This document shows positions 6,124 to 12,307 of a stretch of DNA of 12,307 bases, piece by piece. The notes under the pieces are model-generated. The model had not been told where the DNA came from. It did not search any database and saw only the letters and a list, made by a program, of their open reading frames with translations. The DNA comes from an uncultured Pseudomonadota bacterium (lineage in GTDB: Bacteria > Myxococcota_A > UBA796 > UBA9615). The DNA lies in the NCBI GenBank assembly GCA_937907595.1, contig CALCXL010000862.1:1-12307 (forward strand), written 5' to 3'. The position numbers and the translations under genes were made by a program. Positions within the stretch are counted from its first letter, which is position 1; each line of letters starts with the position of its first letter.

Positions 6124-8937
6124 TCAGCGCCCTGCTTCGACCCGTTTGAGCAGCTCGTCCGCCAGGGCGCCCAGGCCCCGGCGAGCGGCGGTCAGGTCCC
6201 GATCCAGGCTGTCCTGATCGGTGCTCAGCGCCGCGGCAACCCCCGCGCCGTCGCGCGAAGGCAGCACAAGCCTGTCCGCTCCCCGCCCCGACCGCAAGCG
6301 CAGCTGCGCCTCCACCCGCCGCAGGAGCGTCCACGCGGCCCGCGCCTCCGCCGCCTGGGACGCGGAGACCAGGCCGTCGCTCGCCGCCGCTTCCAGGGCG
6401 TCGAGGGGGTCCGGGCAGCGCCGCGCAGGGTGCCCGTCGGGGCGGGTGCACTGCATCGCAGCCACCGCGAACTCCAGATCGGCCAGCCCGCCCGGACCGC
6501 GCTTGAGGGCGTGCTGCCCGGGCGCGAGGGGGCCCAGCTGCTCCCGCTGGCGACGGCGCATCTCCCGGGCTTCGGCCACCAGGCCCGGGGCGTCGTCGGT
6601 GGCGATGGCGGCGGCCAGCATGTCCGAGCAGAGCTCCTCCAAACCGGGCTCCGTGGACGCCACGACGCGGGCGCGGCAGAGCGCCAGGCGCTCGAAGTGG
6701 CGGGCGCGGGCGACGTAGTAGGCGGCAAAGCCTTCGGTCGTCGCCACCACCGAGCCCCCGCTGCCGTCGGGCCGCATGCGCAGGTCGACGTCGTAGCAGG
6801 TGCCCTCGCGGGTGGGCGCGGTCAGGGCGGTGATGAGGCGCTGGCTCCACCGGCTGGCCCAGAGGCTGCCGTCGATGGGGCGCTCTCCGTCGCTTCGACC
6901 CGACGCACCACCCCAGACGAAGGCCAGGTCCAGGTCGCTTCCGTAGGACATCCAGCGCGATCCGAGGGAGCCCAGGCCGACCACCACCAGCGGCACCGGC
7001 CCCAATGGACCCCGGGGTCGACCGTGCCGGGCCACCATGCCGCGCAGCGCCAGCGTCGCCGCCCCCCGGACCGTGGCCGCGGCCAGATCGCTCAGCTGGC
7101 GGTTGGGCAGGCCGTCGCCGAGCAGCGAGCCGCTCAGGTCCGCCAGGCCGATGCGCAGCAGCTCGACGGTGCGCAGGGTGCGCATGGCGATCATGGCGTC
7201 GTCGGCGTCGGGCCGAGCCGCCAGGTCCGCGCGAAGCTGCTCCCACAGCGCCTCCTCCCCGCGGGGGCGCTGCTCTCCTCCCCGACCCCGCAGCACCAGG
7301 GCGTCCAGGAGCTCGGGGTGGGCCACAAAGAGCTCGCTCAGGTGCGCGGAGCCCGCGAAGAGCCGCACCAGCGTCTCCGCCACCGCCGGCTGGTCCTCCA
7401 GGAGCGAGAAGGTGGTGCCCCGCGCGCCCACCCGCTGCAGGAACGCGCTGCAGCGGGCGAGGGCGAGGTCGGGCTCCCCCGTGGCCGCAGCCAGCTCCAC
7501 GAGCCGGGGCGCCACCCGCTGGAACCGGCGCCACGCCTCGTTGCTCATGCGCCGGTCGCGCCCGGCGTGGGCGAACTCCGCCACCCGCCGCGCCGCCGCC
7601 TCCGGGTCCGCGAAGCCCAGGGCGCGCAGGGCGTCCTGCCGCTCCTCCAGGCTGGCGAAGGGATCCACCGCGTCGGACGGCTCGTCGTCCCGCGCGGGCC
7701 GCAGCATCAGCGTCTCCCACGCGGCCTGCACCGTGGCGCGGGCCGCGACCAGGGCCGCCCTCAGGCGTTCGGGCCGGTTGAACGCGGGCTGGTCGAAGGC
7801 CTCGGCCAGCTGCAGCCACCCGGCCTCGTCCGCCGGGAGGCGCTGGGTCTGGGCCTCCTCGGGCCACTGCAGTCGATGCTCCACCGCCCGCAGGAGCTGC
7901 CAGGCCGACTCCAGGGCCGCCGCGTCGACGCCGTCGGGCAGGACCTCCGTCGCGACCAGCTGCCGCAGGGCCGGCATGGCGCCCGCCACCCGGAGCCGGA
8001 CCTCCCGCCCCGCCCAGACCAGCTGCAGCGACTGCAGGAAGAACTCCAGCTCCCGGATCCCGCCCGCCCCGCGCTTGAGGTCCTGCTCCAGGGGGACCCT
8101 CCGCGCAGCCGACGCGATGCGATCGCGCAGCTGGGCGATGTCCTCCAACGTCGCGAAGTCCATGGAGCGGCGGTAGCGGAAGGGCGTCAGCCGCTCCAGC
8201 AGGTCGGCGGCCAGGACCCGATCGCCCGCGCACGCCCGCGCCTTGAGCCAGGCCGCCCGCTCCCAGGTCCGGCCCCAGGTCAGGTAGTACTGCTCGGCGG
8301 CGGCCAGGCTGATGGTGGTGGGCCCGGCGCTGCTGTCCGGGCGCAGGTCCAGGTCCACGCGAAAGCAGAAGCCGTCGGCGCTGCGCTCCTGCAGCAGCGC
8401 CACGACCTGCCGGGCCAGCCGCTCGGCGAAGCGCACCCCGTCCACGGGCGAGGGCCCGGCCGTCCGCCCGCTCACGTCGTCCGTGACGAAGATGACGTCG
8501 ATGTCCGAGCTGTAGTTGAGCTCCTCGCCGCCGTGTTTGCCCAGGGCGATGACCACGAAGCCGCCGCCGGGGCTCCACGCGGGGGGGCGGCCGTGCCGGG
8601 CCGTGAGCCGCCGATCGGCGAAGGTCACCGCGGCGTCCACCAGGGCGTCGGCCAGCCAGGAGACGCAGGCGGAGATGGCTTCGGCGCCGGGGGGGCCCTC
8701 GTCCAGGTCGCGCAGGATCAGGCCGCCGACGGTGCGGTACTTCAGGCGACGCAGGGCGCGCGCCATGGCGGCGTCGGGGTCGTCGGCGGCCAGGGCTTCA
8801 GGCACCGCGGCGGCGGCGGCGGCGGCCAGCTGCTCCCGGGTGGGCAGGACGCGCGACGGCAGCAGGTCCGGGTGCCTCCGCAGGACCCGGGCCACGGCCG
8901 GGGAGACCTGCTCCAGGCGCTCCAGATCGACGGACAC
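6124..8937 (-). CDS. glnE: Bifunctional glutamine synthetase adenylyltransferase/adenylyl-removing enzyme
   Basis: GlnE adds AMP to glutamine synthetase, or removes it by phosphorolysis, and so switches ammonia assimilation in response to PII and glutamine; cytoplasmic. The 937 residues match the usual size of about 950. Both nucleotidyltransferase-fold halves are present. The N-terminal half has ALGKHGGEELNYSSDIDVIF (Asp145/Asp147), RVDLDLRPD near 193-201 and LKRGAGGIRELEFFLQ near 287-302. The C-terminal half has GLGSLGSRWMSYGSDLDLAF near 655-675, VDLRMRPDG and ALKRGPGGLADLEF. Metal-binding Asp pairs are retained in both, so both activities should be intact. GTG 8937 is the best start, 5 nt after the stop of the upstream response regulator; the Shine-Dalgarno is poor, consistent with coupling. 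A seven-alanine run at residues 38-44 is encoded by a GCC triplet repeat. It is unusual for glnE to sit between two PATAN/J/TPR proteins rather than beside glnA or glnB. Confidence 0.96.
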   Translation of the reverse strand: MSVDLERLEQVSPAVARVLRRHPDLLPSRVLPTREQLAAAAAAAVPEALAADDPDAAMARALRRLKYRTVGGLILRDLDEGPPGAEAISACVSWLADALVDAAVTFADRRLTARHGRPPAWSPGGGFVVIALGKHGGEELNYSSDIDVIFVTDDVSGRTAGPSPVDGVRFAERLARQVVALLQERSADGFCFRVDLDLRPDSSAGPTTISLAAAEQYYLTWGRTWERAAWLKARACAGDRVLAADLLERLTPFRYRRSMDFATLEDIAQLRDRIASAARRVPLEQDLKRGAGGIRELEFFLQSLQLVWAGREVRLRVAGAMPALRQLVATEVLPDGVDAAALESAWQLLRAVEHRLQWPEEAQTQRLPADEAGWLQLAEAFDQPAFNRPERLRAALVAARATVQAAWETLMLRPARDDEPSDAVDPFASLEERQDALRALGFADPEAAARRVAEFAHAGRDRRMSNEAWRRFQRVAPRLVELAAATGEPDLALARCSAFLQRVGARGTTFSLLEDQPAVAETLVRLFAGSAHLSELFVAHPELLDALVLRGRGGEQRPRGEEALWEQLRADLAARPDADDAMIAMRTLRTVELLRIGLADLSGSLLGDGLPNRQLSDLAAATVRGAATLALRGMVARHGRPRGPLGPVPLVVVGLGSLGSRWMSYGSDLDLAFVWGGASGRSDGERPIDGSLWASRWSQRLITALTAPTREGTCYDVDLRMRPDGSGGSVVATTEGFAAYYVARARHFERLALCRARVVASTEPGLEELCSDMLAAAIATDDAPGLVAEAREMRRRQREQLGPLAPGQHALKRGPGGLADLEFAVAAMQCTRPDGHPARRCPDPLDALEAAASDGLVSASQAAEARAAWTLLRRVEAQLRLRSGRGADRLVLPSRDGAGVAAALSTDQDSLDRDLTAARRGLGALADELLKRVEAGR
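8807..8827 (-). repeat. GCC/GCG triplet run encoding seven alanines in GlnE
   Basis: Seven consecutive alanine codons (six GCC and one GCG on the coding strand) form a perfect or near-perfect trinucleotide repeat in the variable N-terminal region of glnE. Replication slippage here would change alanine number without breaking the frame. Confidence 0.75.
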
Positions 8938-8942
8938 CGGGC

Positions 8943-10874
8943 TCAGTGCCCCGCCTGGGCCAGCTCTCGGGTCTGCTCCAGGGCCTTCTGCGCGGCCGCG
9001 AACATGGGGTCGAACCGCGTGGCCGCCTCGAAGGCCTCCACCGCCTCGGGGTAGTTCTTGCGATCCCGGTGCATCACGCCCAGGAAGTAGTGGGCGATGG
9101 TCAGGTGCGGGTCGATGGTCAGGGCGCGGGTGAGCAGCATGCGGGCCGAGCCGAAGGCGTCCTCGTTGCCGCTGTCCCGCCGGTAGACGGCCCAACCCTG
9201 GTAGGCGATGTACTCGGCCACGGCGGGGGCGCGCACCACGGCCTTGGCGAAGCTGAGCTCGGCCTCGCGGAAGTCCTTGGTCTTGAGGAGCCCCTTGCCG
9301 AGCTCGAAGAACATCGTCGCCTCCATCTGTCCGGGCTTCGCGACCTTGCGGTACACGCCGGTCAGGCCCTCCTGCACCCGGTTGCCGTACTGGGCGCGGG
9401 CTTCGGGCGAGGCCAGGGTGCGACGCGCCTCCTCCACCCACTGGCACAGCTGGGTGGCCTTGCGGCGCAGATCCGTGGGCAGATCGTCGGACAGGGACTC
9501 CACGCTCCAGGTCAGGGGCTCCCGGGCGAGGGCCGCGCGGATCGCCCCCTCCGACGAGTCCGAGCGCAGGCCGAAGATGGAGAAGAAGTCCGCCTGCCAG
9601 AGGCGCAGGTAGTCGTGGATGACCACCTCCCCCTGGGCGGTGAGGCCGCCGCTGATGGACGGCCCTTCGAAGGTGATCGACGCGCCGACCAGGGTGGCGT
9701 CGGCCGGATCCTCCGTGTCCACCGGCTCGTCGGAGAAGGCGACCAGCCCGGCCTGGTAGAGCATCCAGAGGGCGCGGGCCAACCCGCGGTCCGACAGGAT
9801 CTCCATCTGCCGCAGCTCCCGCACGGTGCGGTGGCCCGACAGGAAGGTGCCCAGGAAGCTGACCCCCTCCTCCTCCTTGAGCTGGATCCAGTCCGCCCGG
9901 AAGCGGTCCGTGGGCACGACGTAGCGGTGCTCGTGCAGCGCCATCTCCCCCTGCATCTGTGCCACGTCGCCGTGAGCGCGCAGGCCCCTCCAGACCACAG
10001 CCAGGGGCGCGAGCTCGAAGCTGGTGGTCTGCCGGGGGAAGGCGGAGCTGAGGGTCCACTCGCCCACCGTCCAGGCGAAGGCACCCACGATGCGCCGCTC
10101 GACCAGCGTCTGCAGGTGGCCGTAGAGCTCCCCGGGGCTGAGCACCTTCTCGTCCACCAGCGCGGTGCCGAAGTCGATGTCCCGCGCGCGCATCGCCTCC
10201 ACCGCCCGGGCGAACGCCGCCTGGTCGATCACCCCCTCCTCCAGCAGCATCGTCCCCATGCGGTCGCGGCTGGCGTCGCCGTCGGCCCAGACCGGCCGGC
10301 CGTTGAGGAAGACGATCCTCTTCCAGCGGGACTCATCCCGGAGCTCCAGGACCCCGGTGTGGCCCACCCGCTGGATCTTCATGAGCAGGGCGGCCAGGAA
10401 GCCGCTGTGCACGCGGCCCGAGCGCGGCAGGCCGTCGTCGGGGCGGTAGCGCACCACCGCGAGCTCCGGGTTGGAGACGTCCAGGTCCGCGCCGTGCTCG
10501 CTCAGTCCGCTGAGGTGCCGGCTGACCACCGCCTGCAGCTCCGGCATGGAGAAGGGCTTGACCAGGTAGTCGTCGGCCCCCGACTGCCGCAGGCTGCGCT
10601 GGATCGCCGCCTGGTCCTTGTAGACTGCCGACATCAGCACCACCGGTGCCACGGTGCCGGCGCTGCCCTTGATGCGGCTGGCCAGCTCCAGGCCGTCCAG
10701 GCGGGGCAGGAGCACGTCGGTGAGCACCAGGTCGGGCGGCGCGTCCTGGAACGCCTCCCAGCCCGCCTGCCCGTCGGACGCGGACTCCACCTCCAGGCCC
10801 AGGAAGCCCAGGTAGTCCCTCAGGATGCCGGCGAAGTAGCGATCGTCTTCGACGACCAGGATCCGGGGCGCCAT
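8943..10874 (-). CDS. Response regulator with PATAN, degenerate J and TPR domains
   Basis: 643-residue multidomain signalling protein. Residues 1-122 form a CheY-like receiver with all key residues: acidic pair Asp10/Asp11, phospho-acceptor Asp53 (LTDVLLP), Ser82 and Lys106 (LVKPFS). Residues about 155-210 form a PATAN/DUF4388 domain (GHTGVLELRD, KRIVFLNGRPVWADGD). Next come a segment like the N-terminal domain of GspE/MshE ATPases (MLLEEGVIDQAAFARA) and a winged-helix-like stretch (GHRTVRELRQ, MLYQAGLVAF, about 340-382). Residues about 424-500 resemble a J domain (DYLRLWQADFFSIFGL, TLASPEARAQYGNRV) but lack HPD. Residues about 515-640 are TPRs (AVAEYIAYQGWAVYRR, YPEAVEAFEAATRFDP). There is no DNA-binding output, so signalling is probably by protein contact; no histidine kinase is nearby. 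ATG 10874 has a good Shine-Dalgarno (GGGAGG at 10879-10884). It is the first gene of the run leading to dinB. Confidence 0.93.
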   Translation of the reverse strand: MAPRILVVEDDRYFAGILRDYLGFLGLEVESASDGQAGWEAFQDAPPDLVLTDVLLPRLDGLELASRIKGSAGTVAPVVLMSAVYKDQAAIQRSLRQSGADDYLVKPFSMPELQAVVSRHLSGLSEHGADLDVSNPELAVVRYRPDDGLPRSGRVHSGFLAALLMKIQRVGHTGVLELRDESRWKRIVFLNGRPVWADGDASRDRMGTMLLEEGVIDQAAFARAVEAMRARDIDFGTALVDEKVLSPGELYGHLQTLVERRIVGAFAWTVGEWTLSSAFPRQTTSFELAPLAVVWRGLRAHGDVAQMQGEMALHEHRYVVPTDRFRADWIQLKEEEGVSFLGTFLSGHRTVRELRQMEILSDRGLARALWMLYQAGLVAFSDEPVDTEDPADATLVGASITFEGPSISGGLTAQGEVVIHDYLRLWQADFFSIFGLRSDSSEGAIRAALAREPLTWSVESLSDDLPTDLRRKATQLCQWVEEARRTLASPEARAQYGNRVQEGLTGVYRKVAKPGQMEATMFFELGKGLLKTKDFREAELSFAKAVVRAPAVAEYIAYQGWAVYRRDSGNEDAFGSARMLLTRALTIDPHLTIAHYFLGVMHRDRKNYPEAVEAFEAATRFDPMFAAAQKALEQTRELAQAGH

Positions 10875-11004
10875 GGCACCTCCCTCGAGTCGATGCTGCG
10901 ACGGAGCGGGGCTCCTCCCCGCACCGCTCCTCCGGACGATACACCCGCCGGGACCGCCCCCTCGCCGCGGCCGCGTCGAGGACCTATCGATCGACGAAGC
11001 CGGG

Positions 11005-11029
11005 GGAACGTCTGGGCGCGGCGGGTGTC
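11005..11029 (+). promoter_or_regulatory. Weak candidate ECF/sigma-E-like promoter for htrA
   Basis: GGAAC at 11005-11009 is followed after 16 bases by TGTC at 11026-11029. This resembles the GGAAC-N16-CGTC pattern used by many ECF sigma factors, and htrA/degP genes are often under envelope-stress control. The -10 element is imperfect and the motif is short, so a chance match is quite possible. It lies about 46 nt ahead of ATG 11076. Confidence 0.25.
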
Positions 11030-11063
11030 CGGAGAGAGAATGAGGTCGGCGGGTCCCCGCCCG

Positions 11064-11069
11064 AAGGAG
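11064..11069 (+). promoter_or_regulatory. Shine-Dalgarno supporting the ATG 11076 start of the HtrA gene
   Basis: AAGGAG lies six bases ahead of ATG 11076. An in-frame upstream ATG at 11040, with a weaker GGAG at 11031-11034, would add 12 residues (MRSAGPRPKEPC) before the signal peptide. The stronger site and shorter n-region favour 11076. Confidence 0.7.
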
Positions 11070-11075
11070 CCCTGC

Positions 11076-12307
11076 ATGGTGGCGAAGACGAAGCGGTCCG
11101 GCGTGGCGGTGTTCACGGCGTTGCTCTTGAGCGCGGCGGTCCCAGCCGACGCCCAGGTCACGGACCCCCTGCAGGTCGTGCTGGCCATGGAGCAGCTCTT
11201 CGTCGACGTGGCCGAGCGCGTCACCCCCACCGTCGTCACCCTGGAGGTCCACGGGGCCCACAGCAGCCCCTTCGACCGGGGCCAGACCCCCTTCGGCGGC
11301 ATGGGCAGCGGCTTCGTCGTGGACGCCGACGGCACCATCTACACGAACTTCCACGTGGTCGGCGCCGCGGACCGGATCGAGGCCGTGCTGGCCGACGGTC
11401 GACGCTTCAAGGCGGACTTCGTGGCCGGGGACGAGGAGAGCGACGTCGCCGTGGTCCGCATGCTGGAGCCGCCCGACGACCTGCCCGTGGCCCCCCTGGG
11501 CGACTCCGACTCCGTGAAGGTGGGCCAGTACGCCATCGCCATCGGCGCGCCCTTCGGCTTCTCCTCCTCCTTCACGGTGGGGCACGTCTCAGCCATGCAG
11601 CGGCGGGACGTGGGCGGCAGCGGCCCGGGCTCCTCCCCGGGCTTCGACAAGCTGAAGTACCAGAACTTCCTGCAGGTGGACGCGGCCATCAACCCCGGCA
11701 ACTCCGGCGGCCCCCTGGTCGACGTGCACGGCGACGTCATCGGCATCAACACCGCCATCGCCTCCACCGCCGGCCACGGAAGCGGCGTGGGCTTCTCCAT
11801 CCCGATCAACATGGCCCGCCGCATCGCCGACCAGCTGGTCAGCGACGGCAAGGTGACCCGCGGCTGGCTGGGAGTGGGCCTGGACGACATCAACACCGCG
11901 GAGGCGGAGGCCTTCGGGCTGAGCCACACCCAGGGCGCCCGCATCACCGACGTCTGGGACAAGGGGCCGGCGGCGGCCGCGAAGCTCCAGGTGGAGGACG
12001 TGGTGTTGGCCTTCAACGGCCAGGAGATCAAGAACAGCCGCGACCTGTTCAACGCCGTGGCCGACGCGCCCATCGGCCGGAGCGTCTCCGCCACCGTGGC
12101 CCGCGGGGACGGCACCGACGACCACGAGCTCCTCAAGGTGACGGTCACCCTGCAGGCCCGGCCCGAGGACGCCGAGCTGGCGAAGATGAACGAGGCCCGC
12201 CGTAAGAAGACGTCCGGCGGGGCGCAGGGAGCGGCTGCGTGGCTGTCCCGGGTGGTGGGCGTGGAGCTCTCCCGGGGGCGGTCGGGCGGCTCCAGCAAGA
12301 CGGGCGT
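11076..12307 (+). CDS. HtrA/DegP-family periplasmic serine protease, 3'-truncated by window edge
   Basis: Trypsin-fold protease/chaperone that degrades damaged envelope proteins in the periplasm; 410 residues are visible with no stop. Residues 1-26 form a signal peptide (VAVFTALLLSAAVPADA, cleavage near Ala26). The catalytic triad is complete: His93 in TNFHVVG (TNAHV is more usual), Asp123 in ESDVAVV and Ser210 in INPGNSGGPLV. Other family marks are GSGFVVDADG, AIGAPFGFSSSFTVGHVS and GVGFSIPINMARRIADQL. One PDZ domain spans about 262-350 (RGWLGVGLDD, VEDVVLAFNG). After about 365 the sequence becomes Lys/Arg- and Gly/Ser-rich (MNEARRKKTSGGAQG), not an obvious second PDZ, though one could follow beyond the window. 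The gene is divergent from the response-regulator operon across 201 bp. DegP, DegQ or another HtrA type cannot be distinguished, so no symbol is given. Confidence 0.94.
   Translation, partial: MVAKTKRSGVAVFTALLLSAAVPADAQVTDPLQVVLAMEQLFVDVAERVTPTVVTLEVHGAHSSPFDRGQTPFGGMGSGFVVDADGTIYTNFHVVGAADRIEAVLADGRRFKADFVAGDEESDVAVVRMLEPPDDLPVAPLGDSDSVKVGQYAIAIGAPFGFSSSFTVGHVSAMQRRDVGGSGPGSSPGFDKLKYQNFLQVDAAINPGNSGGPLVDVHGDVIGINTAIASTAGHGSGVGFSIPINMARRIADQLVSDGKVTRGWLGVGLDDINTAEAEAFGLSHTQGARITDVWDKGPAAAAKLQVEDVVLAFNGQEIKNSRDLFNAVADAPIGRSVSATVARGDGTDDHELLKVTVTLQARPEDAELAKMNEARRKKTSGGAQGAAAWLSRVVGVELSRGRSGGSSKTG

Larger units (their letters stand above)
10875..11075. promoter_or_regulatory. Divergent intergenic region between the response-regulator operon and htrA
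   Basis: This 201-bp gap is the only space where promoters for both the long minus-strand run and the plus-strand protease gene are expected. It contains the Shine-Dalgarno of each gene (minus 10879-10884, plus AAGGAG 11064-11069). A GC-rich inverted repeat lies at 10906-10922 (6-bp stem, 5-base loop) in the leader of the minus-strand gene. A short hairpin at 11048-11061 (5-bp stem) sits just ahead of the protease Shine-Dalgarno. No convincing sigma-70 -35/-10 pair was seen. The hairpins may be chance in such GC-rich DNA. Confidence 0.6.

Noticed and set aside
6430..9054. Long plus-strand reading frame opposite glnE
   Set aside because: Antisense shadow. glnE on the other strand carries both catalytic motif sets along its whole length.
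8938..10059. Upstream in-frame extension of glnE
   Set aside because: The extension overlaps the response-regulator gene, is Gly/Arg/Pro-rich and lacks family similarity. GTG 8937 gives the expected GlnE length.
10985..10996. Palindrome TCGATCGA as a regulator operator
   Set aside because: Eight bases without flanking symmetry or a second copy nearby; likely chance.
10875..11585. N-terminal extension of the response regulator past ATG 10874
   Set aside because: The receiver domain begins exactly at MAPRILVVEDD after a good Shine-Dalgarno, and the extension runs antisense to the HtrA gene.
11339..12298. Minus-strand reading frames opposite the HtrA gene
   Set aside because: Ser/Pro/Ala-rich antisense shadow. 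The plus strand encodes a complete catalytic triad and PDZ domain.

Overview
The window is very GC-rich and densely coded. It resembles the genome of a deltaproteobacterium or Myxococcota-type bacterium. The reasons are the high G/C third-codon bias, a PATAN (DUF4388)/J-domain/TPR protein pair, an FG-GAP repeat protein, and an outer-membrane protein carrying thrombospondin type 3 calcium repeats. This assignment is inferred from gene content. No rRNA or other phylogenetic marker is present.

Layout. (1) Positions 2-1037, plus strand: 3' part of an FG-GAP repeat protein that enters from the left edge and has an apparent one-base frameshift near 579-599. (2) Positions 1044-10874, minus strand: a compact five-gene run, in transcription order: a response regulator with PATAN, degenerate J and TPR domains (8943-10874); glnE (6124-8937); a PATAN-J-TPR protein split by an apparent frameshift (5' part 4838-6103, 3' part 3943-4926); an OmpA-family porin-like protein with TSP3 repeats (2352-3890); and dinB (1044-2345). 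Gaps are 5, 20, 52 and 6 nt, which suggests co-transcription. (3) Positions 10875-11075: a 201-bp divergent intergenic region, the only sizeable gene-free stretch. (4) Positions 11076-12307, plus strand: an HtrA/DegP-type periplasmic serine protease that runs off the right edge.

How the genes relate. The two proteins flanking glnE are paralogues. Both have a PATAN domain, a winged-helix-like segment, a J-domain region and TPRs with an 'AEY(I/V)AY' signature. One carries an intact receiver domain but lacks the HPD tripeptide in its J region. The other has no receiver but keeps HPD. GlnE, the glutamine synthetase adenylyl-transferring/removing enzyme, lies between them. A link between this signalling pair and nitrogen control is an attractive but unproven inference. 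The OmpA-like protein and HtrA are envelope functions. dinB follows the OmpA gene so closely that its start is probably set by translational coupling.

Two genes need a one-base deletion in a C/G homopolymer to read through. This points either to sequence or assembly error or to real slippage, and is the main caveat on the annotation. No RNA gene, CRISPR array, insertion sequence or attachment site was seen.
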